Shown here: piece after piece, positions 31,421 to 42,222 of the stretch
Numbering within the stretch: the first letter of the stretch is position 1
How the letters are laid out: every line of letters begins with the position of its first letter
DNA from: Streptomyces sp. NRRL F-5630
GTDB lineage: Bacteria > Actinomycetota > Actinomycetes > Streptomycetales > Streptomycetaceae
Assembly: GCF_000719475.1 (NCBI RefSeq)
Contig: NZ_JOGO01000093.1
Span: forward strand, 1-44,188
Reading direction: 5' to 3'
DNA: 44,188 nucleotides
The notes under the pieces: generated by a model
Databases searched by the model: none
The model's input: only the letters and a program-made list of their open reading frames with translations
What the model was told of the DNA's origin: nothing
Position numbers and translations under genes: made by a program

Positions 31421-33361
31421 TCAGATTTTCTGCACGCCGAGGTCGGCGAAGAGCTTCCTGACCCCGGGGTCGACCGAGTAGAGCACCAGGCCGCGGATGG
31501 CACGGGTCATCAGCACGCCATAGGCATTGCGCAAAGCGCGGACGAGTTCGGCGTCGTCCTTGATCTGTGAGGCTTTGCTCTTCACGTGCTCGCGGTGGGC
31601 GACCCAGCCGCCGTCCTCCCACGTGAGATCGGGGCCCATGATCACGCCGCCCCACTCGTACTCGAGTCCTTGGGCCGTGTGCACGCACCCGATCTGCCCG
31701 AAGCCTCCGGGGTCGGTCGCCCAAAACTTTCGCTTGGGGATTCCCTGAACGCTGTGGTTGTCGCCGGCGTTCCAGGGGCGTGCCCAGTCGGGATCGGGGC
31801 TGACGTCGGGGAAGGAGCCGGTGTCGTCGGTCCAGCCCCAGCACATCCCCGCGGTCATCCGGGCGCTCACGCCCGCTGGGTCCTTGCCCTCAAGGAAGGA
31901 CTCCATCTCGGCAGCGCTGTCAGCGTAGTAGACCTCGAAAGGCTCAGGGTCGGTGGCGCCGTCCGGACGCCACGCGATGGGGTTCCCGGCCATGAGCCGG
32001 CTGACCCAGGTGTCGTATGTCGAGCTGCCGACGGTTCGGAGTACCCGGTCCAGGTTGATCGGCACGATCTCTACGCCGAGGTTCAGGAGTTCGTTTTTGA
32101 GTCGCTCAGGGGACCAGACCTCCTCCGCGAAGAGGCGCTGATCCCCGTCGATGAAGAAGACCGGCACACGAGCGTGGGTGACGACCTCCTCCACCGAGGT
32201 CGGCCCTGTCTGCCGCATCCTGAAGGAACCGGTCTTCGGCCGTAGGCTGAGGCGGTGGGCTTCGTCGCAGACGATCAGGTCCAGCTCGTCGGGCCCGAAC
32301 TTGTCGGCAATCTGCACCAGCGGCCTGAAGACCTTCTGGTGCCCCTTGGCAGCCCGCTTGAAGGTGTCGCGAGAGGCGATGCCACCGGAAACGAAGGCGG
32401 CGGAATGCCCAGCTTGCAGCGCTTCTCCCAGCGCGGTGAGCGCAACGAGTGACTTGCCGCTGCCCGCACGTCCCTCGATGACGAATACCTTTTTCACCCC
32501 CTGCGACCCGACGGCTGCCGTGGCATCGGCGATCGCCTGGACCGCCCGCAGTTGGTGTTCGACAAGACTGAACCGGGTGTGGCCGTTGACGATCCCTGCG
32601 GTCTCGTCGATCAGAAGGTTGGTCGAGCGTCGGCGTCCGAGCAACTCCTGTGCGGCCTCCGCGCCGGAGCCCGAGCTGAAGTTCGCGGTCAGGAACTTCT
32701 CCAGATCCCCCGGTTGCCGTGCGGTGAACGTGGGGACCCCTGGGCGAGGGGACACCTGGCTTATCCACTGGTACTCAGGATCCATCAAGTTGTGCAGGTA
32801 CGCCGCGCCCACGAGATTGACGTAGCGGTCGTCGAACATGCTGTGGTGCCTGCGCAGGTCGTCCATATTGTTGCCGACCTGGACCGCGGGATGCTTGAGG
32901 TGCTTCTCGTACTTAGGGAACGGTGCGTAGACCAGATCCCTGGCGCAACGCCGGCAGAGTGTGGTGTTCCCCTCCGCCCTGCATGAGGCGCAGAGCCCGG
33001 CTGTCTTCGACACGGTCGGACGCTCGATACTGCCCCACTGCTTGAGCTCGATGACCGCGTAGCTGAGCCGTCCCGATGGGTGCTGTCCCGCGAGGACGAC
33101 GTCGATGTGGTTCATTTGACCGTCGGCGAGGTACTCGATGAACATCCGCACCTGGCCGAGCCCGAGGTTGTCCAGCGTGGTCGCCAGCTCGTAGACGCTT
33201 TCACGCCAGGACTTGACATCCGAGGGGCTCGGTTTCTTGTCCTTCGGGTGCGCGGCGGTGTAGCGCTCGCTGATCTTTCGGACCAACTGATGGCGGTCCC
33301 GTACCAGACGCTGTGCGGACCAGAACGCCTCCAGCGGCTTCCAGCCGCTCCCGACCGCCAT
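31421..33361 (-). CDS. Nuclease-helicase: PD-(D/E)XK-like domain with a CxxC/CxxC insert + DUF2075/Schlafen-group-3 helicase
   Basis: 646 aa. The N-terminal domain has a nuclease-like core: Glu76 (FIEYLADG), Asp87 (NHIDVVLAG) and Glu105-x-Lys107 (YAVIELKQW). Directly after it come two CxxC pairs (Cys124/127 and 136/139), a likely zinc ribbon, before the helix HPAVQVGNNMDDL resumes the fold. The C-terminal helicase has Walker A EGRAGSGKS (296-304), Walker B LIVCDEAH (362-369), motif III PVFFIDGDQRL, VHTAQGLEYEWGGVIMG and the arginine-finger motif VLMTRAIRGLVLY. ATG 33361 has a strong GGAGG; GTG 33406 does not. GC is visibly lower than in the neighbours (one sampled line about 63%), suggesting acquisition. 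Likely acts on nucleic acids, perhaps phage defence (inference). Confidence 0.88.
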   Translation of the reverse strand: MAVGSGWKPLEAFWSAQRLVRDRHQLVRKISERYTAAHPKDKKPSPSDVKSWRESVYELATTLDNLGLGQVRMFIEYLADGQMNHIDVVLAGQHPSGRLSYAVIELKQWGSIERPTVSKTAGLCASCRAEGNTTLCRRCARDLVYAPFPKYEKHLKHPAVQVGNNMDDLRRHHSMFDDRYVNLVGAAYLHNLMDPEYQWISQVSPRPGVPTFTARQPGDLEKFLTANFSSGSGAEAAQELLGRRRSTNLLIDETAGIVNGHTRFSLVEHQLRAVQAIADATAAVGSQGVKKVFVIEGRAGSGKSLVALTALGEALQAGHSAAFVSGGIASRDTFKRAAKGHQKVFRPLVQIADKFGPDELDLIVCDEAHRLSLRPKTGSFRMRQTGPTSVEEVVTHARVPVFFIDGDQRLFAEEVWSPERLKNELLNLGVEIVPINLDRVLRTVGSSTYDTWVSRLMAGNPIAWRPDGATDPEPFEVYYADSAAEMESFLEGKDPAGVSARMTAGMCWGWTDDTGSFPDVSPDPDWARPWNAGDNHSVQGIPKRKFWATDPGGFGQIGCVHTAQGLEYEWGGVIMGPDLTWEDGGWVAHREHVKSKASQIKDDAELVRALRNAYGVLMTRAIRGLVLYSVDPGVRKLFADLGVQKI

Positions 33362-33530
33362 CCCGCTTACCTCCAATGAACGGAAGCTCTCCCCGAGCCG
33401 ATTCACTGGAACTTAGCAGGATCGTATTGTCATTCAATCTGGATTTACTTGGTCGGCCGCGGTAGGCGGACCACGGCGGCGCTGAACCGGGTGAGCCCTC
33501 AGGGCTGAGCCGCGTGAGACGCTGGCTCGC

Positions 33531-35600
<2,070 letters not shown>

Positions 35601-35681
35601 CGTCGTCCGTGGCGCTCGGCCTCGCGCACCGCACCGCCTCGCGTGGGCGTGGGCCGCGCAGGCCCGTGGTGGGGGCCCGTA

Positions 35682-36425
35682 TCAGGGGGGCGCCTCCGGG
35701 CCGGGGAGCTGGCCGACGGTTGCGAGCGCTTCGGTGACGAGGCGGGACAGGCGGTCGTGGTGGGCGCCGTGCCAGTAGACCCGCCCGCAGGCGGGGCATT
35801 CCGCGTAGACGTCGTACGTGGTGCGGGTGCCGGCGTCGATGCGGTCGGCCACGTCCGCCAGGGTGGCCGGGCGCAGAAGGGCGTTGCAGGCGGTGCAGCG
35901 GGTCCAGGGGCGCAGGTGGGGGCGGAACCTGTTCAGGATGTCGGCGAGTTGTTCCTCGGGGCGGTGGCTGTACACGTACGCCCCGGCCCACAGTTCACGG
36001 CGGCGCAGCAGTCCCCGGTCGCGGCTGAGCAGCACCCGGCGTTCGGTGGCCGACCGGGTGGCGAGCGCCGCGTCGCCCGGGTCTTCCCGCGGGTAGGCGG
36101 TGTCCACTCCGAGCACGCGCAGCCGGCGGGCGAGCGTGCCGAGGTGGACGTCGAGGAGGAAGCGGAGCGGGGCGCCCGGCACCCGCTGCGGGCGGTCGAC
36201 GGCGGCCACGGCGATGTGCTCGCCGCCCTGCGGTATGAGGGAGGCCGGTACGGGGGCGCCGTCGCGGGTGAGACCTCCCACCTCGGTGAGCGGTACGCCG
36301 AGCGACTCCACGAGGTGGCCCAGCGTGGAGACGCCGTCCGCGCGCGACGTCAGGGTCAGGCGGCCCTGTGGGAGGAAGGTCTCCATGCCGGGCGCGAAGG
36401 TGAGGACGAGGTCGGTTCCGTTCAC
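35682..36425 (-). CDS. Mut7-C RNase-domain protein with N-terminal ubiquitin-like domain
   Basis: About 247 aa. Residues ~1-80 form a ubiquitin/MoaD-like beta-grasp domain (LVLTFAPGMETFLPQG ... LIPQGGEHIAVAA). Residues ~95-235 are Mut7-C, a PIN-like domain (FLLDVHLGTLARRLRVLGVD, VLLSRDRGLLRRR) with a zinc ribbon (RCTACNALL and ECPACGRVYWHG). The family is predicted to be an RNase, from its link to C. elegans Mut-7; activity is unproved. The start is unclear: GTG at 36425 gives a natural start to the first strand, while GTG at 36431 and 36473 are in frame. No good Shine-Dalgarno is visible for any. A 27-bp repeat array lies upstream. Confidence 0.88.
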   Translation of the reverse strand: MNGTDLVLTFAPGMETFLPQGRLTLTSRADGVSTLGHLVESLGVPLTEVGGLTRDGAPVPASLIPQGGEHIAVAAVDRPQRVPGAPLRFLLDVHLGTLARRLRVLGVDTAYPREDPGDAALATRSATERRVLLSRDRGLLRRRELWAGAYVYSHRPEEQLADILNRFRPHLRPWTRCTACNALLRPATLADVADRIDAGTRTTYDVYAECPACGRVYWHGAHHDRLSRLVTEALATVGQLPGPEAPP

Positions 36426-36496
36426 GCCCACAGACTTGCACGGGCCCCGGACAGGCTGCCGCACTTCATCCACAGGCGCTGTCGATCGTCAGCTCA

Positions 36497-36665
36497 TCAC
36501 ACCGCCCGGCGCGGAGCGTCGGTTCCTCGCCCTGCCGCGCGGACCGTCGGCCCCCACCCCGCCCGCGCGGAGTTCCGGCCCCACCCCGCCCGCGCGGAGT
36601 TCCGGCCCCCCCACACCATCCGCGCTGGTCATCGGCCTCCGCGCCGCCCGCGCGGCCCTTCGGCC
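36497..36665. repeat. Degenerate 27-bp tandem array, about six units
   Basis: Two units at 36554-36580 and 36581-36607 are identical; related units lie at 36497-36522, 36526-36552, 36611-36637 and 36638-36665. All share the core CCGCCCGCGCGG followed by a short variable part and TCGGCC/CCGGCC. They fill the gap between the hemolysin III gene end and the Mut7-C start. Confidence 0.7.
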
Positions 36666-36691
36666 CCGCGCTCCGCCCGTAGCCCCGCGCC

Positions 36692-37423
36692 TCACCCGTG
36701 CTGGTACGCCACCAGCGAGATCCCCACGTAGTGCACGACGAACGCCGCGAGCGTGAGGGAGTGGAAGACCTCGTGGAACCCGAACCAGCGCGGCGACGGG
36801 TTCGGCCGCTTGAGCCCGTAGATCACACCGCCCGCGCTGTACAGCAGCCCCCCGACGACCACGAGGACGAGCACCGCGACGCCGCCCGCGCGCGCGAAGT
36901 CCGGCAGGAAGAAGACCGCCGCCCAGCCCATCGCGATGTAGCAGGGCGTGTAGAGCCAGCGCGGGGCACCCACCCAGAAGACGCGGAAGGCGATGCCCGC
37001 CACCGCGGCGGCCCAGATCGCCCACAGCAGCCACGTCCCCTTGCCGTCGGGCAGGAGCAGCAGCGTCAGCGGCGTGTAGGTGCCCGCGATGATCAGGAAG
37101 ATGTTGGCGTGGTCCAGCCTGCGCAGCACCGCCTCGCCGCGCGGCCCCCAGTTCCCCCGGTGGTACAGCGCGCTCACGCCGAAGAGCAGGCAGGCCGTCA
37201 GGACGTAGATCCCGCAGGCGACGCGCCCCCTCCCGGAGTCCGCGAAGGCCGTCAGGACGAGGCCGGCCACCACCACGGCGGGGAACATCCCCGCGTGCAG
37301 CCAGCCGCGCAGCCGCGGCTTGACCAGGGCCGGGAGGGGGAGGGCGGAAGGCGCGGAAGCCTTCGCCGTCGCCCCGGAGGGGTCGGGAGCGGGAGCGGGC
37401 GTGGAGTCGTGCGTCGTGGTCAT
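36692..37423 (-). CDS. Hemolysin III / PAQR-family membrane protein
   Basis: 243 aa with a polar Thr/Pro/Ala-rich N-terminus (~35 residues) and seven predicted helices. The family motifs are SALYHRGNWG (zinc His), LDHANIFLIIAGTYTPL and the C-terminal FHEVFHSLTLAAFVVHY with the paired zinc histidines. It belongs to the CREST superfamily of putative metal-dependent hydrolases; haemolytic activity is a historical label. ATG 37423 opens MTTTHDS; the frame upstream is non-conserved. It is divergent from the PEP carboxykinase gene. Confidence 0.92.
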   Translation of the reverse strand: MTTTHDSTPAPAPDPSGATAKASAPSALPLPALVKPRLRGWLHAGMFPAVVVAGLVLTAFADSGRGRVACGIYVLTACLLFGVSALYHRGNWGPRGEAVLRRLDHANIFLIIAGTYTPLTLLLLPDGKGTWLLWAIWAAAVAGIAFRVFWVGAPRWLYTPCYIAMGWAAVFFLPDFARAGGVAVLVLVVVGGLLYSAGGVIYGLKRPNPSPRWFGFHEVFHSLTLAAFVVHYVGISLVAYQHG

Positions 37424-38024
37424 CTGCCGCGTGTCCTTCGGGCCGGTGTCCGGGGGAGGAGAGGTGTTCGTGGGTCCGTGCCGCGCATCGGCGGTGCCGG
37501 GCGAGTGCGGGGGACGGGAGGAGGGGCGGGGCCGGGCCGGAGTGGTCCGCCCGGCCGGTCGGGCGAAGCCCGCGTCGCGTCGCGAGCGGGCGCGGTCATA
37601 TCGGCATGGTAGCGAGGCCGGTTGAACACCCCGCCCCCGCCTGCTCACACGGGCGCGACGCCCGTGCGCGCGACCCCGCGCACGTCACGCCCGTACACGC
37701 GACGGCACGGCGCCTGCCCGCACGGGCACGGGCCGCCGCCCCCGCCCACCTGAGGCCGACACCCGCGCACCACTCTCGCCCAGCGCCCCGCGCCGCGCAC
37801 CCCCGCACCCGTCCAGGGGCTCACTCCACGCCCCACCCCCGGCCCCTCCCCTCCCCGCCGTGTCTCGAATCACTCCGCTCACATGGGCGGCCCCCTGGAC
37901 AGATGCGCGGGGAAGGCGCAGGATCATATGAGTGCGGTCGGCACCGGATGAGCGGCTACGAGAGCGTCCGGGTCGCGGCCCCCACGGGGCAGACAGACTT
38001 CTCACCCTCGCTTAGGAGCAATTC
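37424..38024. other. 600-bp divergent intergenic region before PEP carboxykinase
   Basis: No gene seen. The middle is GC-rich with a small perfect hairpin (CACGGGCG/CGCCCGTG, 37648-37666) and recurring CACGGGC/GCCCGTG words. The right end holds the likely PEPCK promoter at 37896-37924. Confidence 0.4.
37896..37924 (+). promoter_or_regulatory. Likely housekeeping-sigma promoter of PEP carboxykinase
   Basis: TGGACA (37896-37901), 17 bases, then CAGGAT (37919-37924), a good match to Streptomyces vegetative promoters. The leader would be about 95 bases. Confidence 0.45.
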
Positions 38025-39914
38025 GTGGCGCGCGACATCGCGGCTCCCCCGTCCTCCGACACTCTCGGCACGACCAACGGCATTCCCCACCCCGGAACCG
38101 CTGCCGACACCCCGCCGACCAGGCACGCGGAGCTGCGCGCCTGGGTCGCGGAGATCGCCGCCCTCACCGAGCCGGACCGGGTGGTGTGGTGCGACGGCTC
38201 GGAGGCGGAGTACGACCGGCTCGCCGCCGAACTCGTGCGCAAGGGCACTTTCCGCCGGCTCGACCCGACGCTCCGCCCGAACTCGTACTACGCCGCCTCG
38301 GACCCCTCCGACGTCGCGCGTGTCGAGGACCGGACCTTCATCTGCTCCGAGAAGGAGGCGGACGCGGGCCCCACGAACCACTGGCAGGACCCGGCCGTCA
38401 TGCGCGAGACCTTCCAGGGCAAGGACGGGCGCGGCGGTGTCTTCCGCGGTTCGATGCGCGGTCGCACGATGTACGTCGTGCCGTTCTGCATGGGGCCGCT
38501 CGGCTCCCCGCTCTCCGCGATCGGCGTCGAGCTGACCGACTCGGCGTATGTCGCCGTGTCGATGCGCACCATGACGCGCATGGGGCAGGCCGTGCTCGAC
38601 GAACTCGGCGAGGACGGCTTCTTCGTCAAGGCCGTGCACAGCGTCGGCGCCCCGCTCCGTGCGGGCGAGGCCGACGTGCCGTGGCCCTGCAACTCCACCA
38701 AGTACATCTCGCACTTCCCCGAGGACCGCGAGATCTGGTCGTACGGCTCCGGGTACGGCGGCAACGCGCTGCTCGGCAAGAAGTGCTACGCGCTGCGCAT
38801 CGCCTCCGTCATGGCGCGCGACGAGGGCTGGCTCGCCGAGCACATGCTCATCCTCAAACTGACGCCGCCGCGCGGAGAGTCGAAGTACGTCGCCGCGGCC
38901 TTCCCGAGCGCGTGCGGGAAGACGAACCTCGCGATGCTGGAGCCCACCGTCAAGGGCTGGACCGTCGAGACCATCGGCGACGACATCGCCTGGATGCGCT
39001 TCGGTGAGGACGGCAGGCTCTACGCGATCAACCCCGAGGCCGGTTTCTTCGGCGTCGCGCCCGGCACGGGCGAGCACACCAACGCCAACGCCATGAAGAC
39101 CCTGTGGGGCAACGCCGTCTTCACCAACGTCGCGCTCACCGACGACGGCGACGTGTGGTGGGAGGGCATGACGGAGGAGCCGCCCGCGCACCTCACCGAC
39201 TGGCGCGGCAACGACTGGACCCCCGCGAGCGACACGCCCGCCGCGCACCCCAACGCGCGCTTCACCGTGCCCGCCGCGCAGTGCCCGATCATCGCGCCGG
39301 AGTGGGAGGACCCGAAGGGCGTGCCGATCTCGGCGATCCTCTTCGGCGGGCGCCGCGCGAGCGCCGTGCCGCTCGTCACCGAGTCCTTCGACTGGAACCA
39401 CGGCGTCTTCCTCGGCGCCAACGTCGCGAGCGAGAAGACCGCCGCCGCCGAGGGCAAGGTCGGCGAGCTGCGCCGCGACCCCTTCGCCATGCTGCCGTTC
39501 TGCGGCTACAACATGGGCGACTACATGGGGCACTGGATCGACGTGGCCAAGGGCAAGGACCCGGAGAAGCTGCCGAAGATCTACTACGTCAACTGGTTCC
39601 GCAAGGACGCCACCGGCCGCTTCGTATGGCCCGGCTTCGGCGAGAACAGCCGCGTCCTGAAGTGGATCGTGGACCGGCTCGACGGCCGCGCCGAGGGCGT
39701 CGAGAGCCCCATCGGCGTGCTGCCCGCGAAGGGTGCCCTGGACACCGAGGGCCTCGACCTCTCCGCCTCCGACCTCGACCACCTGCTCACGGTCGACAAG
39801 GAGGTGTGGCGCGAGGAGGCCGCGCTCGTCCCCGAGCACCTCAACACCTTCGGCGAGCACACCCCGAAGGAGCTGTGGGACGAGTACCGGGCGCTGGTAC
39901 GGCGCCTCGGATGA
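38025..39914 (+). CDS. pckG: Phosphoenolpyruvate carboxykinase (GTP)
   Basis: 629 aa; converts oxaloacetate + GTP to PEP + CO2 + GDP, the entry to gluconeogenesis. The GTP-type enzyme is identified by the P-loop [15 protein letters not shown] with the reactive Cys297, by VGSPLS-like [18 protein letters not shown], and by the metal/GTP segments [12 protein letters not shown] and [18 protein letters not shown]. The length is typical. GTG 38025 has AGGAG six bases upstream. A near-perfect terminator follows 60 bases past the stop. Confidence 0.95.
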   Translation: MARDIAAPPSSDTLGTTNGIPHPGTAADTPPTRHAELRAWVAEIAALTEPDRVVWCDGSEAEYDRLAAELVRKGTFRRLDPTLRPNSYYAASDPSDVARVEDRTFICSEKEADAGPTNHWQDPAVMRETFQGKDGRGGVFRGSMRGRTMYVVPFCMGPLGSPLSAIGVELTDSAYVAVSMRTMTRMGQAVLDELGEDGFFVKAVHSVGAPLRAGEADVPWPCNSTKYISHFPEDREIWSYGSGYGGNALLGKKCYALRIASVMARDEGWLAEHMLILKLTPPRGESKYVAAAFPSACGKTNLAMLEPTVKGWTVETIGDDIAWMRFGEDGRLYAINPEAGFFGVAPGTGEHTNANAMKTLWGNAVFTNVALTDDGDVWWEGMTEEPPAHLTDWRGNDWTPASDTPAAHPNARFTVPAAQCPIIAPEWEDPKGVPISAILFGGRRASAVPLVTESFDWNHGVFLGANVASEKTAAAEGKVGELRRDPFAMLPFCGYNMGDYMGHWIDVAKGKDPEKLPKIYYVNWFRKDATGRFVWPGFGENSRVLKWIVDRLDGRAEGVESPIGVLPAKGALDTEGLDLSASDLDHLLTVDKEVWREEAALVPEHLNTFGEHTPKELWDEYRALVRRLG

Positions 39915-39973
39915 TGGCGCGAGCCTGCCGGTAGTCCCGGTGGCGGCGCGGTCGGCCGGTGAACCCCAAGGGG

Positions 39974-40009
39974 CGGGGCCCCTCGCACAAAGGCGTGCGA
40001 GGGGCCCCG
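39974..40009 (+). terminator. PEP carboxykinase terminator, 15-bp stem
   Basis: Bases 39974-39988 pair perfectly with 39995-40009 around the loop aaaggc, followed by the T-rich TCTCTTGTG. It is likely bidirectional, also closing the convergent gene ending at 40060. Confidence 0.85.
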
Positions 40010-40059
40010 TCTCTTGTGCGCGGCGCCCGCCGGTCCTGGTCCCTGGCGTTGCCTACGGC

Positions 40060-40527
40060 TCAGGCCGCGAGGGCCGTGGGCCGCGCGGACCCGGCCGTCG
40101 TCGTGGGCTGCGCGGACCCGGTGGGGTCGATCGCCGCCGCGTGGGCCTCCATGCGGCGGGCGGCCAGGATCGCCGCGCCCGTGTCGGCGCGCGAGGCGGC
40201 GACGACGAGGGCGCGTCCGGCGAGCGCGTGCGCCCGGCGGTGCAGGTTCGTGAGGTCGCTGGTCCCCCGGGCCGTTCCGGCGGCGGCGCGTACGGGGCTG
40301 CCGCCGCGCAGCCTGCGGAGGTGCTCGCTCAGCTCCCTGCCCGCTTCGCCCAGCGCGGCCGCCTCGTCCGCCGGGGAGAGTGCGCGCAGTTCGTCGGTGA
40401 GCGCGAGCAGCGCGGCGAGATGCCCGGCGAGCTGGATGTCCAGCTCCTCCTCACGCGAATGACGGGGGAAACGGGACTGCTCGCCGGAGGTGGAATGGAC
40501 GGACTTGCTACGGATCGGCTCGTACAC
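40060..40527 (-). CDS. Small soluble conserved Streptomyces protein (SCO4983-like)
   Basis: 155 aa, no membrane segment. It is mostly alpha-helical and Ala/Arg-rich (DIQLAGHLAALLALTDELRALSP, EAGRELSEHLRRLRGG, LTNLHRRAHALAGRALVVAASRADTGAA), with a basic, Ser-rich start and a low-complexity tail. By size and neighbourhood it matches the conserved family I recall as SCO4983, of unknown function. GTG 40527 has a perfect GGAGG six bases upstream. Two direct repeats and a -10-like TAGGAT lie upstream. Confidence 0.75.
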   Translation of the reverse strand: MYEPIRSKSVHSTSGEQSRFPRHSREEELDIQLAGHLAALLALTDELRALSPADEAAALGEAGRELSEHLRRLRGGSPVRAAAGTARGTSDLTNLHRRAHALAGRALVVAASRADTGAAILAARRMEAHAAAIDPTGSAQPTTTAGSARPTALAA

Positions 40528-40552
40528 GAAGGACCTCCAGGGTTGCCTGAGA

Positions 40553-40590
40553 GCATCCTACCTTGGAATCCGTCTAAGTTAGAATCCGTC
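40553..40590 (-). promoter_or_regulatory. Direct repeat GAATCCGTC x2 with -10-like box upstream of the SCO4983-like gene
   Basis: GAATCCGTC occurs at 40566-40574 and 40582-40590 (16-bp period). On the minus strand these read GACGGATTC twice and lie just upstream of TAGGAT (40553-40558). They overlap the expected -35 area, as activator or repressor sites do. Confidence 0.45.
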
Positions 40591-40749
40591 CAGAGAAGGA
40601 GTTCGTAGCGACTAACGATCGCGACTGTGGCCCGGGACCGGCCGACGTGCCGACCGCGAACCAGGCCGCGCGTACCGGCCACGGGCCCGCCGCTCGTACC
40701 GCCCGGGGCCCGCCGCTCCCACCGGCCCGGACGACGGACCGCTCGTGCC

Positions 40750-41961
40750 TCAGTTCTGCCCGTACTCGCTCAGGAAGTGGCCGATCCGGCCCACCGCCTC
40801 CGTGAGGTCCTGCACGCTCGGCAGGGTGACGATCCGGAAGTGATCGGGTTCGGGCCAGTTGAAGCCCGTTCCCTGCACGACCATGATCTTCTCCTTGCGG
40901 AGCAGATCGAGGACCATCTCGCGATCGTCCTTGATCTTGAAGACCTTCGGGTCGAGGCGCGGGAAGAGATAGAGCGCGCCCTTGGGCTTCACGCACGACA
41001 CGCCGGGGATCCGCGTCAGCAGTTCGTACGCGGTGTCGCGCTGCTCGCGCAGTCGCCCGCCCGGCAGGACCAGCTCGTTGATCGACTGCCGCCCGGTGAG
41101 CGCGGCGACGACGCCGTGCTGGCCCGGCATGTTGGCGCACAGCCGCATGTTCGCCAGGATGTTCAGCCCCTCCAGGTAGGAGGTGGCGTGCGCGCGCGGC
41201 CCGGAGACGACCATCCAGCCGACGCGGTAACCGGCCACGCGGTACGCCTTCGACATGCCGTTGAACGTGAGCGTCAGCAGGTCGGGGGCGAGCGCGGCGG
41301 TCGGGGTGTGCGTGGCGCCGTCGTAGAGGATCTTGTCGTAGATCTCGTCGGAGCAGACGAGCAGGTTGTGGCGGCGGGCGATGTCGGTGAGCCCGCGCAC
41401 CATCTCCTCGTCGTAGACGGCGCCCGTGGGGTTGTTCGGGTTGATGATGACGAGCGCCTTGGTCCGGTCGGTGACCTTGCGCTCGATGTCGGCGAGATCC
41501 GGCATCCAGTCGGACTGCTCGTCGCAGCGGTAGTGGACGGGGACGCCCCCTGCCAGCGAGACGGCGGCGGTCCACAGCGGGTAGTCGGGCGCGGGGACCA
41601 GGACCTCGTCCCCGTCGTCGAGCAGGCCCTGCATGGCCATGACGATCAGCTCGGAGACGCCGTTGCCGATGAAGACGTTCTCGACGTCGGACTCGACGCC
41701 GAGGGTCTGGTAGTGCATCGTGACCGCGCGGCGGGCGGCGAGCAGGCCCTTGGCGTCGCCGTAGCCGTGCGCCGAGGAGACGTTCCGGAGGATGTCCTCC
41801 AGGATCTCGGGCGGGGTCTCGAAGCCGAAGGCCGCCGGGTTCCCGGTGTTGAGCTTGAGGATGCGGTGGCCCGCCGCCTCCAGTCGCATCGCCTCGTCGA
41901 GCACCGGGCCGCGGATTTCGTAACAGACATTGGCGAGCTTCGCTGACTGGATCACCTGCAT
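40750..41961 (-). CDS. PLP-dependent aminotransferase, alanine transaminase (AlaA) type
   Basis: 403 aa, fold-type I aminotransferase. Seen: ILKLNTGNPAAFGFETP, YGDAKGLLAARRA, GNGVSELIVMAMQGLLDDGDEV, INPNNPTGAVY, SDEIYDKILYDG, the PLP lysine in TFNGMSKAYRVAGYRVGW (Lys238) and a C-terminal HFRIVTLPS with the substrate Arg. The combination fits AlaA-like glutamate-pyruvate transaminases, which make alanine; aspartate or valine use is possible. ATG 41961 with AAGGTGA seven bases upstream is preferred to GTG 41970. It is downstream of, and on the same strand as, the GGDEF-EAL gene but 260 bp away. Confidence 0.92.
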   Translation of the reverse strand: MQVIQSAKLANVCYEIRGPVLDEAMRLEAAGHRILKLNTGNPAAFGFETPPEILEDILRNVSSAHGYGDAKGLLAARRAVTMHYQTLGVESDVENVFIGNGVSELIVMAMQGLLDDGDEVLVPAPDYPLWTAAVSLAGGVPVHYRCDEQSDWMPDLADIERKVTDRTKALVIINPNNPTGAVYDEEMVRGLTDIARRHNLLVCSDEIYDKILYDGATHTPTAALAPDLLTLTFNGMSKAYRVAGYRVGWMVVSGPRAHATSYLEGLNILANMRLCANMPGQHGVVAALTGRQSINELVLPGGRLREQRDTAYELLTRIPGVSCVKPKGALYLFPRLDPKVFKIKDDREMVLDLLRKEKIMVVQGTGFNWPEPDHFRIVTLPSVQDLTEAVGRIGHFLSEYGQN

Positions 41962-42222
41962 GCCGGTCACCTTACGACCGTGTTAACCCGCCCGCATGAC
42001 GTATACGGCGGAGCCGGAGGCCGCCGGGCGGGCGGCGGCTTCCATTCGTACGTGCCAGCCGTCGGCGGCCGTAGCTCTGCGGGGCGGCGGTGGCTTCGCG
42101 GCTTGGATTCCCCGGTGGGGGAGGCATGTCCCCTGTACGGGTGAGGTCGGACACGCGGCGGACCCCGGGTGGGGGCCCGCACCCGTTCCCGGGGCGCCAG
42201 GCACGCACGCGTGTGACGCCCC

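Noticed and set aside
41964..41980. CGGTC-N7-GACCG inverted repeat at the aminotransferase start
   Set aside because: The arms are only 5 bp of GC-rich sequence overlapping the ribosome site, so chance is likely.
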